A DNA stretch of 64,000 bases from Ruminiclostridium herbifermentans (GTDB lineage: Bacteria; Bacillota; Clostridia; Acetivibrionales; DSM-1351): positions 1,542,501 to 1,606,500 of the forward strand of contig NZ_CP061336.1 of NCBI RefSeq assembly GCF_005473905.2. Reading direction: 5' to 3'. Shown here piece after piece: positions 46,545 through 55,929 of this stretch. A model generated the notes under the pieces. That model made no database searches. It was not told where the DNA came from and worked only from the letters and a program-made list of their open reading frames with translations. The translations under genes and the position numbers were made by a program. How positions within the stretch are numbered: the stretch's first letter is position 1; each line of letters begins with the position of its first letter.

Positions 46545-46564
46545 AAGCAAACTAAATATGTAAG

Positions 46565-46606
46565 GGTCAGATGGTAGTGAATTTCGTAATTTCCATCTGA
46601 CCTTTT
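46565..46606. terminator. Terminator of the alcohol dehydrogenase gene
   Basis: GGTCAGATGG (46565-46574) pairs perfectly with CCATCTGACC (46593-46602) and is followed by TTTT. Confidence 0.85.
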
Positions 46607-46793
46607 AACATATAGGTTAAAGTAATATTTAAAAAGTAATATTAAAACTGAAATTATATTGACCAAAATAAACAGTGGGGCAGAATAACACATAAAATAG
46701 AACTGCATTATAAAACTGCATTGATATAATTTGATATAAATTTAACTGAATTGAAATAAATTGATATAATAGAAGTTAGTTTGTGGATTTATT

Positions 46794-47408
46794 TTACTTA
46801 TAATGTTCTACCCTATACACTAAGAACTTATGACGAGGGTCATTATCATATAAATACTGAACTTTTATCTCATTAATAAGTACAAAGCTGGAGTTAGTAT
46901 CCAAAAAATAAATATAGTCATTTGAAGGGTAATAAAGAATTATATCTATTGTTCTTTTATTTTCTTCAACTGAAGCCATTATGTTTTTAATTACTTTTGA
47001 AAATATTTGAATAGAGAAGGGATTAAAAAAATAAAATTTATTATCCTTTAAATCTATATTATATCTTTCAGCAAGGCAGTTTGAAAATACAATTTTGTCT
47101 TTTCTATTTTTATATATTTGAAGATAACTTTTCTTGTTTTCAACAGCCTGCTTATAGAAGAATTTATTCATTTCTATACCTGTAACAAAAGAATCAAAAA
47201 AGTGATTTATGTAGAAGTTTAACCTTCCCTTTCCGCAGCCAAAGTCAACTATGCTATCCTCCGATGAAAATTTATATGCACTAGATAATGCTTCTAATGC
47301 GGCATAGGAAGTTGGTTCATATCTATGATAGTGAATTGAATCATTGAAAATTTTTTGCTCTCCTGTAGTTTTGATTTTTAAAAGTTTTTCATAATATTGT
47401 TCATCCAT
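46794..47408 (-). CDS. Class I SAM-dependent methyltransferase
   Basis: 204 aa from ATG 47408 after AGAGGT; an upstream in-frame ATG at 47450 would add 14 residues without a binding site. The SAM-binding motif is VDFGCGKGRLNFYINHFF, with motif II/III segments FVTGIEMNKFFYKQAVENK and KFYFFNPFSIQIFSKVIKN. There is no obvious substrate domain. It faces away from the alcohol dehydrogenase. A 51-nt repeat half-element lies just upstream of its promoter region. Confidence 0.85.
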   Translation of the reverse strand: MDEQYYEKLLKIKTTGEQKIFNDSIHYHRYEPTSYAALEALSSAYKFSSEDSIVDFGCGKGRLNFYINHFFDSFVTGIEMNKFFYKQAVENKKSYLQIYKNRKDKIVFSNCLAERYNIDLKDNKFYFFNPFSIQIFSKVIKNIMASVEENKRTIDIILYYPSNDYIYFLDTNSSFVLINEIKVQYLYDNDPRHKFLVYRVEHYK

Positions 47409-47883
47409 ATCTTGTACCTCTGATTTTTCAATTGAAATTAAGTTAAACAAATATCTTTAACCAAGTAAACCGTTTATCTAAGTTTTACTCGCGTACCAGC
47501 AAACAAATAAGGAGTTTTTATGCAGATTTTGTTTAAAATAAAATAGTCAACGAATAAAATTATAACAGGAATATTGTAAATTCAAAAATACATTTTCGTA
47601 ATATATTCAATCTAGCATTCAATCCAACATCATATATTGTGATATTTTAGCTAAGTTCAATACAATTCATTAATATTCATTAATAAACTTGGTTTCTACA
47701 TAAATAAATTTGAACACTCATAGCCTGATTTAACAATCTATTCTAAGAGGCTGAATAGTAAATTAAAAAAAGTCTGTCTGTTTTTATTTTATTTTAATAC
47801 TTAATGACGAGATATACTTAATTATGGTAAAATAATGTAAGATAAGAGTTTTTTTCTTAAAATGAAAACAGGGGGTAGTAGCA
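47409..47883. other. Intergenic region with a half copy of the long inverted-repeat element
   Basis: 475 nt. Positions 47447-47497 match, inverted, the left arm of the 232-nt element at 55586-55817. The remaining DNA is AT-rich; the divergent promoters must lie here. No gene is visible. Confidence 0.55.
47447..47497 (-). repeat. Half copy of a long inverted-repeat element
   Basis: On the minus strand GGTACGCGAGTAAAACTTAG continues to ACTTGGTTAAAGATATTTGT. It matches the left terminal arm at 55586-55636 with few differences. The right arm and the core are absent. Confidence 0.75.
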
Positions 47884-49917
47884 ATGGGGTTTTTTAATGA
47901 ATTTTTATCTAAAAACAGAAATAATCTAAAGAATGACAAAAAAGAGGAGACAGAAAAATCTGAGTTGGAGAGGATAAAAGAGAATCAGATAAAAGAGAAT
48001 CAGTCTGAAGAAAGTGAGACAAAAGAGAATAAATCTGAAGAAAATCAGACTATAGAAAATCAGTCTGAGGAAAAACAACCAAAAGGCAATGATTTTATTG
48101 AGTGCTATGATGAACAAGGGAAAAAGGTATTAATACCAAGAGAGGAAATGATAAAAACAGTCCTTCCAAATCAGTTTAAAAATCATTGGAATACAGCTGA
48201 TGCATTGTATAATGACATCCTTTTAGCATTAAAGGATGAATTTAACAAAGAGGCTCTTGATGCTGCGAAACACCTTGTACATATAGATGAAATTAAGGAG
48301 CGAGGGTATACTACTCTTGCAATAGCTTTTATGGCTAATGAACTACATGGTGAAGCTGAAAAAACATTAAATGAATATATTAATTTATTTGGTAAATCAG
48401 CACTAATATTGACAAATCTTGCAAGAGTTCATTATTCGAGAGATGACAAAGAAGGTGCTCTAGAATTAGTATGGGAGAGTATGTGCCTAGATCCTAATCA
48501 GGAATATACTCTTCAATGGTGGATGCTTTTAGATAAAGAGATTGGAGGTAAATATAACTACATCGATTTACTTAAAAGAGCTACAGCAATAAAAGGCAGC
48601 TGGCTTCCACAACTGTATTTAGCAAGGTACTATCTTGAACAAAAGGATTTAGAAAGTGCAAAGCCTCTGTATGAATATGTTCTAAATTCAGCACTGGATG
48701 AATTGCCTGTATTATTCATTATTTCTGGAGATTTGGGCAACAACGGATATATTAACGAAATTATCGACATAATTGCTCCGCTATATGACCCAGAAAAGCA
48801 TGATATTATGGCAGGCATTAATATACTTCATGCATACCTTCAAACAGGAAATCATGTAGAAGGTCAAAAGTTAATAAACAAACTTATGAAAATTGAAAGA
48901 GCTGATGTTAGAGCTTTTCTGTCCAAGCTTTCAAATGATTTTGAATTGATGAAAAAAGGACAACCCAAAAAAGATAATGTTTCTGAAAAAATAGAATATG
49001 AAATTGTCATAACTGACAAACCAGTATGGTATTATGGCTTGAAGTCTCCAGAATGGCTTTTGCCTAATGAATTGGAAAAGGGAAATATAGGCTTTTTAAC
49101 CTTTGTTGACTTAACAAATAAAACGGAAAAAGTAACAGAATTGCAGCCTGAAGATGATTCTGGAAGAATGACTAGGAGTTTACCGTTACTTTTACAGGAA
49201 ATAATGTTTTTTAATTATAATAAAGAAACAAGATTTCTCCTTCCAATTGCAAAAGACATAGGTCCTGCTGTAATTAAGGCAGAGTATGATATCAAATCCC
49301 TTTCAGATGCAGCCAGAACTAACGATTTAGATTTATTGGTAACTGGAAGCATAACAGAAAATGGAAATGAGTATGAAATAAAGGTGATTTTGTTTGAAAG
49401 TAAAAATAAATCAATTCAAGCCTTTGATATGAAATTACTCAAAGAAGGGAACAATACAGAATTTATTAATTCTCTCAATAACATTATTTCTAAAATTGCG
49501 GAAATTAGCGATATTCAACCTGTAGAAGCTGATTATTATAATGTACCAAATGAAGACATAGTCTACAACTACTTAGGTGCATTAGGACAATCATTAATGC
49601 AATCCTTGGTTGATAATAAGGTTGTAAAGTTTGAAAATCTATGGGGTGAAAGAAATATACTAAACTGGTATTTAAATTTAGCTCTTTCGGCACCTGAAAA
49701 TGTTGTTTTAAAGATTATACTTATTTCAGGATTAGCTAAAAGTAAATCTTATGGCTCTGAAGTATACAAGGAATTCCAAGAGCAGGTTGTGGCATTAATA
49801 TCAGATGAACAATCTGAAAATAGCCAGATAAAAAGGTTAGTTCCATTTGTTTATTACTTATTTGACATGAAAAAAGAATTTATAGCTATTATGGACAAGA
49901 ATTCAAAATTAAATTAA
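47884..49917 (+). CDS. TPR-like repeat protein of unknown function
   Basis: 677 aa. The N-terminus has a charged low-complexity stretch with repeated KENQSEE units (about 25-70), then a conserved-looking segment (FIECYDEQGKKVLIPREEM). Residues 90-350 are helical pairs typical of tetratricopeptide repeats, such as ALVWESMCLDPNQEYTLQWWMLLDKE and WLPQLYLARYYLEQKDLESAKPLYEYVL. The C-terminal half (about 370-560) has alternating strands and helices (DLLVTGSITENGNEYEIKVILFESKN) like GGDEF-unrelated FlgO/TolB-type domains. There is no signal or membrane helix. The family is unknown to me. It is a single-gene unit with a terminator after it. Confidence 0.75.
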   Translation: MGFFNEFLSKNRNNLKNDKKEETEKSELERIKENQIKENQSEESETKENKSEENQTIENQSEEKQPKGNDFIECYDEQGKKVLIPREEMIKTVLPNQFKNHWNTADALYNDILLALKDEFNKEALDAAKHLVHIDEIKERGYTTLAIAFMANELHGEAEKTLNEYINLFGKSALILTNLARVHYSRDDKEGALELVWESMCLDPNQEYTLQWWMLLDKEIGGKYNYIDLLKRATAIKGSWLPQLYLARYYLEQKDLESAKPLYEYVLNSALDELPVLFIISGDLGNNGYINEIIDIIAPLYDPEKHDIMAGINILHAYLQTGNHVEGQKLINKLMKIERADVRAFLSKLSNDFELMKKGQPKKDNVSEKIEYEIVITDKPVWYYGLKSPEWLLPNELEKGNIGFLTFVDLTNKTEKVTELQPEDDSGRMTRSLPLLLQEIMFFNYNKETRFLLPIAKDIGPAVIKAEYDIKSLSDAARTNDLDLLVTGSITENGNEYEIKVILFESKNKSIQAFDMKLLKEGNNTEFINSLNNIISKIAEISDIQPVEADYYNVPNEDIVYNYLGALGQSLMQSLVDNKVVKFENLWGERNILNWYLNLALSAPENVVLKIILISGLAKSKSYGSEVYKEFQEQVVALISDEQSENSQIKRLVPFVYYLFDMKKEFIAIMDKNSKLN

Positions 49918-49960
49918 CCGACAGAAATAAAGAAATAATAACGAATATATTATAATGGGG

Positions 49961-50018
49961 AATGCTCTCAATTGCTAAGCTTTATAAAAAAAGGTTTATA
50001 AGTTGAGAGCATTTTAAT
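49961..50018 (+). terminator. Terminator of the TPR-like gene
   Basis: ATGCTCTCAA and TTGAGAGCAT pair, with AAGCTTTATAAA/TTTATAAG pairing inside, followed by TTTTAATTT. Confidence 0.8.
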
Positions 50019-50237
50019 TTGGTAGTACATAGGACTTGTTGTTGTAAAACAAGAAGTATGTATAACCAAATTACCTATAGGTTAGTGGAGTACTTATAGC
50101 AAATGATAAGATGTTTATAATATAACCACAAAATTAAGTAAAAAGTAAGGAAATTCAAACATAATTTTCTAATATGTAATAAGTAATAAAATTAGCTATA
50201 AGGCATACTAGCTAAAAATTTTTTAGGGGGTAAAAAA
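50019..50237. other. Promoter and leader region of the first GH9 gene
   Basis: About 220 nt of AT-rich DNA ending in the ribosome binding site TTAGGGGGT. No operator or riboswitch is clear. Confidence 0.45.
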
Positions 50238-52340
50238 ATGAAAGGAAAAAGGATTTATGTTTTTGTTCTGCTTGCTGCTTTTATGGCAAGTATGTTTCCT
50301 ATGCCAGCCATAGCTGCTGCTAAGGAAAACAATTTTAACTATGTTGATGCATTTGCTAAATCAATTTTGTTTTACGAAGCAAATTGGTGCGGACCTGATG
50401 CTGGTAACAACCGAATTAAATGGCGTGGACCATGCCATATTGAAGATGGTAAAGATGTAGGACTTGACTTGACAGGAGGCTTCCATGACTGTGGAGATCA
50501 TGTAAAGTTTGGTCTGCCTCAATGTGCATCAGCGTCTACACTTGCATGGGCTTACTATGAATTCTCAGATGTTTTCATAGAAAAAGGCCAAGATGGGTAT
50601 ATGCTGAATATTTTAAAGCATTTTTGTGATTACTTTATAAAATGCTTCCCTAACAAAACTACCTTTTACTATCAGCTAGGAGATGGAGATGTGGATCACC
50701 AATATTGGGGACCACCAGAGCTCCAGACATATGACAGACCTGCATACTATGTCGCAACACCTGAAAATCCTGGCTCCGATGTAGCTGGTGACGCAGCAGC
50801 TGCATTAGCACTTATGTATTTGAATTACAATGATAGGGATCCTGAATATTCACAGAAATGCTTAACTTATGCAAAGGATCTTTATGATTTCGGTATGAAA
50901 TACAGAGGAAACAGTAAAGGACAAAGCTATTATTTGCCAAGAACATATCTTGATGAACTTATGTGGGGAGCAATTTGGCTTTATGTAGCTACAAATGATA
51001 GTAAGTATATGGATGATGTAGATAAGTTAATGGCTGAAAAAGGAATAGCTAATGGTAATTCCTTTAATGATAATTGGACACAGTGCTGGGATTATGTTAT
51101 GACAGGAGTATTTACAAAGCTTGCAACACTTTCAACTAATCCATTATACAAAGAAATTGCTGATGACCACATTGATTATTGGCAGAACAGATTACAGACT
51201 ACACCAGGTGGATTAAAATATCTTGATAGCTGGGGTGTTTGTAAATATCCTGCTGCAGAGAGTATGGTTCAGCTTGTATATTATAAATATTTTGGTGATC
51301 AGAAGTGCCTTGATTTTGCAAAGAATCAAATAGACTATATTTTAGGTGACAATCCTAATAATATGTCTTATATGGTTGGCTTTGGTGATAATTATCCCAA
51401 ATGGCCTCATCACAGAGCAGCTAGTGGAGTTCTTGAAGGACCTCCTGCAGATGAAAAGAAGGAATTGCCTCAAAGACATATTTTATATGGTGCCCTTGTA
51501 GGCGGAGCCGATATGCAGGATGAATATCATGACAATGTAAATGAGTACGTTTATTCTGAAACAGGCTTAGATTATAACGCTGGTCTTGTTGGAGCATTGG
51601 CAGGTATGTCAAAGTACTTTGGTAAGGATATGCTTCCTGAACCTACTCCTGGTATTGAAGGAGAGCCTACACTCTACTATACAGAAGCTCAGCTTTATAA
51701 ATCAAATAATGAGGGTGTAACTGTTGACCTTAATTTATACAATATAGTAACATCACCTCCACAATTTGAGAAAGACTTATCTGTTAAGTTCTTCGTTGAC
51801 TTATCAGAATTTGCTGATGAAGGAATTAATCCTGATAAGTTTACAACAAAAGTATATTATTCTCCTGCAAAAGCTACGATATCTTCAATTCAGCCATATG
51901 ATAAAGAGAAGAATATCTATTATGTTGAGATAACTTTCCCGGGTGATTCTTTATATGCAAGAACTTATGTGCAATTCTGTATTTATAATTACGAAAGTAA
52001 GCTTTGGGATTCATCAAATGACCTTTCCACAGCAGATTTAACAGATAAATATATTAAAACAGAGAATATTGCAGTATATAAAAATGGAGTTAAAGTATAT
52101 GGAAATGAGCCTGGTGGAGGATCAGGGGACGATATCCTTTATGGAGATTTAAATAATGATAAGCAAGTAGATTCAATAGACTTTGCTTTATTAAAGAAAT
52201 ATCTGCTAAATAACGAACAAGAGGGAATATCATTAAAGAATGCAGATGTAAATAAGGACGGAGAAATAAATGCAATAGATTTTGCAAATTTAAAGCTTTA
52301 TTTGCTTGGTACAATAACACTGCCTGTGGGTTCTAATTAA
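50238..52340 (+). CDS. Cellulosomal GH9 endoglucanase with CBM3c and dockerin
   Basis: 700 aa. The signal peptide [20 protein letters not shown] ends near AIAAA. The GH9 domain (about 30-460) has [16 protein letters not shown], with D84 and D87 as the catalytic-base pair; Cys85 sits where Ala is common. The acid residue E441 is in [21 protein letters not shown]3c module (about 475-615) that feeds chains to the active site follows, then a type I dockerin (about 633-695) with [13 protein letters not shown] and [13 protein letters not shown] repeats. It is secreted and bound into the cellulosome by a cohesin. This is the GH9-CBM3c 'processive endoglucanase' layout. Its catalytic domain differs clearly from the next two genes. 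Confidence 0.95.
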   Translation: MKGKRIYVFVLLAAFMASMFPMPAIAAAKENNFNYVDAFAKSILFYEANWCGPDAGNNRIKWRGPCHIEDGKDVGLDLTGGFHDCGDHVKFGLPQCASASTLAWAYYEFSDVFIEKGQDGYMLNILKHFCDYFIKCFPNKTTFYYQLGDGDVDHQYWGPPELQTYDRPAYYVATPENPGSDVAGDAAAALALMYLNYNDRDPEYSQKCLTYAKDLYDFGMKYRGNSKGQSYYLPRTYLDELMWGAIWLYVATNDSKYMDDVDKLMAEKGIANGNSFNDNWTQCWDYVMTGVFTKLATLSTNPLYKEIADDHIDYWQNRLQTTPGGLKYLDSWGVCKYPAAESMVQLVYYKYFGDQKCLDFAKNQIDYILGDNPNNMSYMVGFGDNYPKWPHHRAASGVLEGPPADEKKELPQRHILYGALVGGADMQDEYHDNVNEYVYSETGLDYNAGLVGALAGMSKYFGKDMLPEPTPGIEGEPTLYYTEAQLYKSNNEGVTVDLNLYNIVTSPPQFEKDLSVKFFVDLSEFADEGINPDKFTTKVYYSPAKATISSIQPYDKEKNIYYVEITFPGDSLYARTYVQFCIYNYESKLWDSSNDLSTADLTDKYIKTENIAVYKNGVKVYGNEPGGGSGDDILYGDLNNDKQVDSIDFALLKKYLLNNEQEGISLKNADVNKDGEINAIDFANLKLYLLGTITLPVGSN

Positions 52341-52361
52341 TTATATTAATCTATAATAATT

Positions 52362-52409
52362 CTTGTCTGCTAATAGTTCACTTGTTGCTTTAGCAGACAA
52401 GAGTTTTTA
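52362..52409 (+). terminator. Terminator of the first GH9 gene
   Basis: CTTGTCTGCTAA (52362-52373) pairs with TTAGCAGACAAG (52390-52401), followed by AGTTTTTAC. Confidence 0.85.
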
Positions 52410-52535
52410 CTACTTAATTGTTTTATTGAAGAATATTTGAGGGAATTGCCCAAACGTAGCCGCGTATGCGGCAGTCAAAATATGAACTTAATTTTAAATA
52501 CTAACTTAATATATTTTTTTGGGGAGGTTAAAAAA

Positions 52536-55406
52536 ATGCATAGTGTTCAGAAAGGGATAAAGCGTAGTATAAGAAAAAGAATACTATCAGTATTCTTAGC
52601 TGCTGCTGTTGTTGCAGGACAGTTTTTTGTATCTGCCGATGCAATAGCAGATGCACCACCAGCAACTTTTGAACCAGCTGAAAATTGGGAAGCATATGAC
52701 TATTTCAATTTTGCAGAAGCACTACAAAAATCACTTTATTTTTATGATGCAGAGAAATGTGGTGAATTGGCTGGCTATGACAAGGGTGGAAGACTTGAGT
52801 GGAGAGGTTCCTGCCATGAAGGGGATGCAGCAATTCCGCTTGAATATACTTCACTATCTGAAGAATTCTTATCCAAGTATAGACACATTATTGATCCAGA
52901 TGGAGATGGAACTGTAGATGTACATGGCGGTTTTCACGATGCAGGAGACCATGTAAGATTTGGGTTGCCTCAGAGTTATAGTGCAGCTACATTAGGCTGG
53001 GGCTTTAATGAATTCAGAGACGCTTTCAAAGCAATTGGTGAAGAAGAGCATATGATAGAAATTTTAAGATACTTTACTGATACATTTTTACGTTGCTCTT
53101 TTTTAGATGAAGATGGTAAATTAATTGCGTTTTGCTACATGGTAGGTGAAGGTGATGTTGACCATTGTTATTGGGGACCACCTGAGTTATATCCAGAAGA
53201 ATATCAAAGAACTAGACCTGCTGATTTTGCAACATATGATTCACCTGGTAGTGATGTTTGTGCAAGTACAGCTACCGCACTTGCTACATCTTATATGAAC
53301 TTCAAGGATGAAGATCCTGAATATGCTGAGCGTTGCTTGACTGTTGCAGAAGCAATGTATGATTTTGCAGTTCAATACAGAGGAAAGCACAAAGGTGACG
53401 GTTACTATACTTCAGATTATGATGAGGACGAGCTAGCTTGGGCGGCTGCATGGTTATATGAATGTACTGGTAACATGGACTATATAAACGATATAGTTGC
53501 AGTTGATGAGACAGGAAACTATGTAGGATATATGAAGAGAATAATTCCTGAAACTTTCAAACAAAATGTATGGTACAATTCATGGGTTCATTGCTGGGAC
53601 GCAGTTTGGGGAGGAACATTCCTAAAGCTGAATCAATTATTCCCAGAAAATGAACTGTTCGACTTTATTGCAAGATGGAATGTTGAATATTTATCAGGTG
53701 GTAAATGTCCACATGAAGATCCAACTGATAAAAACTATTATAAAACATCTCCAGCAGGATATACAATGATAAACGGTTGGGGTTCTGCTCGCTATAATAC
53801 GGCAGCTCAACTATCCGCACTTGTTTATATGAAAAACAATCCTGATAGAACAGATTTTGGAGAATGGGCAAAGGGTGCTATGGAATACCTTATGGGAAGA
53901 AATCCTATGGGATATTCATATATAGTAGGTTACGGATATGAGAAGGGACTTCCTTTTGCAAAACATCCACATCACAGAGCAGCTCACGGATCAAAGACAA
54001 ATAGTATGAACGACCCTGAGGAGCACAGACATATATTATGGGGAGCTCTTGCTGGTGGACCAGACTTAAATGATTATCATATTGATTCAACCACTGAGTA
54101 TGCATATAACGAAGTGACAATTGACTACAATGCTGCATTTGTTGGTGCTTTAGCTGGATTGTATCATTACTATGGTCAGGGACATGAGCCTATACCAAAT
54201 TTCCCTCCATTGGAGCCAAGAACAGATGACTACTACTGTGAAGCAAAAGTAGCAAGAGAAACTGCTGATAGTACACAGGTGGTATTAAGGATTCATAACG
54301 AGTCCAGCCAGCCTCCTCATTATGAAACAGGAATGATGGCAAAATACTTCTTTAATATTGATGAACTATTTAAATACGAACAATCTATTGAGGATGTAAT
54401 ATTCTCTATTGAGTATGATGAGCAAATTTCTATGCAGCAGGATCCTATAAAGTTAAGAGGACCTTTTAAATGGGATGATGCAGGAACATACTATTATGAA
54501 TTTGACTGGAGCGGAAGCAAAATTTATGGAGACAGAGAGTTACAGATTTCCTTCAGAGTTAAACAGGATAAAAATTACTTGACTCACTGGGATTCATCAA
54601 ATGATTACAGTAAAGAAGGTCTTACAGAAACTTATGCAGTAACTGAGAAGGTACCAGTTTATCTGGATGGAAAATTAGTTTTCGGAAAAGAGCCACCAAA
54701 ACTTGATCCAAAAGATCCAGGTGAAGAAGAACCAGATAATACTCCACCTTCAATTCAATTACTATATAAGACTGGAGAAGTGGATTTAACAAAGAATACA
54801 TTAAGATCTACAATCAACATAAAGAATAATGGTACTATACCTGTTAAATTATCAGACATAAAAGTTCGTTATTGGTTTACAAATGATGGCAGTGCGCAAA
54901 ATACATTTGTATGTGATTATGCTGTTTGTGGAACTGAAAATGTAATAGGAAATTGCTATACTATCGATAATCCTGTAGCAAATGCTGATACCTATTGTGA
55001 AATTACATTTGCTGAAGGAGCAGGTGTACTTGCAGCAGGTGGAAGTACAGGAGATATTCCTTTCAGAATTGAAGGAACATCAGATTACGACAAAACAAAT
55101 GACTATTCCTATAATTCCAAAATGACTACTCTTGGTGAGAATGAAAAAATAACTGCTTATATTAAGGGTGAACTCAAATATGGAATTGAACCTGTTAAAG
55201 TTGAAAACCAAGTTTCACTTGGTGACTTAGACTGTAACGGAAGAATTGATTCATTGGATTTTGCATTGATGAAAATGTATTTATTAGGAATGGCTCAATT
55301 GCAGCCTCAAGGTTTAGTTAACGCAGACTTCAATGGAGATCATTCTGTTGATGCAATTGACTTTGCGTTATTTAAAAAGGCTCTGCTTGGTGGACCAATA
55401 AACTAA
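52536..55406 (+). CDS. Cellulosomal GH9 cellulase with CBM3c, CBM3b and dockerin
   Basis: 956 aa from ATG 52536, which follows GGGGAGG; the open frame extends to 52437 but without signals. Signal peptide: RKRILSVFLAAAVVAGQFFVSA. The GH9 domain (about 45-545) has GGFHDAGDHVRFGLPQ (D135/D138), HPHHRAAHGS and acid E526 in YNEVTIDYNAAF. CBM3c is at about 565-715 and CBM3b at about 737-888 (PPSIQLLYKTGE ... AYIKGELKYGIEP). The dockerin is at about 893-954, with DLDCNGRIDSLDF and DFNGDHSVDAIDF. The CBM3b probably binds crystalline cellulose. It is a close paralogue of the next gene, so the two arose by tandem duplication. Confidence 0.95.
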   Translation: MHSVQKGIKRSIRKRILSVFLAAAVVAGQFFVSADAIADAPPATFEPAENWEAYDYFNFAEALQKSLYFYDAEKCGELAGYDKGGRLEWRGSCHEGDAAIPLEYTSLSEEFLSKYRHIIDPDGDGTVDVHGGFHDAGDHVRFGLPQSYSAATLGWGFNEFRDAFKAIGEEEHMIEILRYFTDTFLRCSFLDEDGKLIAFCYMVGEGDVDHCYWGPPELYPEEYQRTRPADFATYDSPGSDVCASTATALATSYMNFKDEDPEYAERCLTVAEAMYDFAVQYRGKHKGDGYYTSDYDEDELAWAAAWLYECTGNMDYINDIVAVDETGNYVGYMKRIIPETFKQNVWYNSWVHCWDAVWGGTFLKLNQLFPENELFDFIARWNVEYLSGGKCPHEDPTDKNYYKTSPAGYTMINGWGSARYNTAAQLSALVYMKNNPDRTDFGEWAKGAMEYLMGRNPMGYSYIVGYGYEKGLPFAKHPHHRAAHGSKTNSMNDPEEHRHILWGALAGGPDLNDYHIDSTTEYAYNEVTIDYNAAFVGALAGLYHYYGQGHEPIPNFPPLEPRTDDYYCEAKVARETADSTQVVLRIHNESSQPPHYETGMMAKYFFNIDELFKYEQSIEDVIFSIEYDEQISMQQDPIKLRGPFKWDDAGTYYYEFDWSGSKIYGDRELQISFRVKQDKNYLTHWDSSNDYSKEGLTETYAVTEKVPVYLDGKLVFGKEPPKLDPKDPGEEEPDNTPPSIQLLYKTGEVDLTKNTLRSTINIKNNGTIPVKLSDIKVRYWFTNDGSAQNTFVCDYAVCGTENVIGNCYTIDNPVANADTYCEITFAEGAGVLAAGGSTGDIPFRIEGTSDYDKTNDYSYNSKMTTLGENEKITAYIKGELKYGIEPVKVENQVSLGDLDCNGRIDSLDFALMKMYLLGMAQLQPQGLVNADFNGDHSVDAIDFALFKKALLGGPIN

Positions 55407-55452
55407 TCCAGTACGCTCATTCTTTTATGAATGAGTAAATATACAAAACAAT

Positions 55453-55507
55453 AAAACCGTACTCTTATTCGAATCAAATTAATACAGGATAGGGTACGGT
55501 TTTTTTG
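55453..55507 (+). terminator. Terminator of the second GH9 gene
   Basis: AAAACCGTAC pairs with GTACGGTTTT, with TCT/AGG pairing inside, followed by a T-run of seven. Confidence 0.85.
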
Positions 55508-55585
55508 AATTACATTAGATAAATTTAACGTGTTGTATGATTTTATTTTAAAGTGGTTGCAGGTGAGCTACAAACTAGTTATATT

Positions 55586-55817
55586 GGTACGCGAGTACAA
55601 CTTAGATAAATGGGATACTTGGTTAAAGATATTTGTCTGAATTTGTAGGTGAAAAATAGTTGATTATACCGTAAAACCTACAGGACGTAGGTTTTAGCGC
55701 AACATTGAAGCAAGGATGCTGAATGTAAGCGACGGTATAATTAACTATGATGAGCCAATACAAATTCAACAAATATCTTGTGAGTAACCCATTTAGATAA
55801 GTTAGTACGGAAGTACC
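55586..55817. repeat. 232-nt long inverted-repeat element (MITE-like) with a structured core
   Basis: Terminal arms of about 50 nt (55586-55636 and 55769-55817) are imperfect inverted repeats beginning GGTAC. The pairing continues inward: TGAATTTGTA/TACAAATTCA, then AGTTGATTATACCGT with ACGGTATAATTAACT (55658-55672, 55732-55746; 14 of 15). The core holds a 9-bp hairpin AAAACCTAC/GTAGGTTTT (55673-55681, 55687-55695) and a second hairpin (ACATT...AATGT, 55702-55726). The whole element would fold as one long arm closing a three-way junction. A single-arm relative lies at 47447-47497. There is no coding capacity, so it would be non-autonomous. Confidence 0.75.
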
Positions 55818-55929
55818 AATAAAACAGTAATATACACTGCAAGGTTCAAAATAATTTATCACAATAAGTTAATTTATGAAAACAAATTTATAATACAAAT
55901 TTATATTGATGCTACAAGGAGGAATAAAA

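Larger units (their letters stand above)
55407..55929. other. Intergenic region with terminator and a 232-nt inverted-repeat element
   Basis: 523 nt. A small hairpin CTCATTC/GAATGAG (55415-55435) and a strong terminator AAAACCGTAC/GTACGGTTTT (55453-55462, 55494-55503) end the second GH9 gene. The 232-nt element at 55586-55817 follows, and the third GH9 gene's ribosome binding site AAGGAGG sits at 55917-55923. Confidence 0.7.

Noticed and set aside
55586-55817. Hammerhead ribozyme, group II intron or IStron
   Set aside because: A TGATGAG segment appears in an internal loop, but the other hammerhead core strands and geometry are missing. There is no domain V-like hairpin of a group II intron and no open reading frame.
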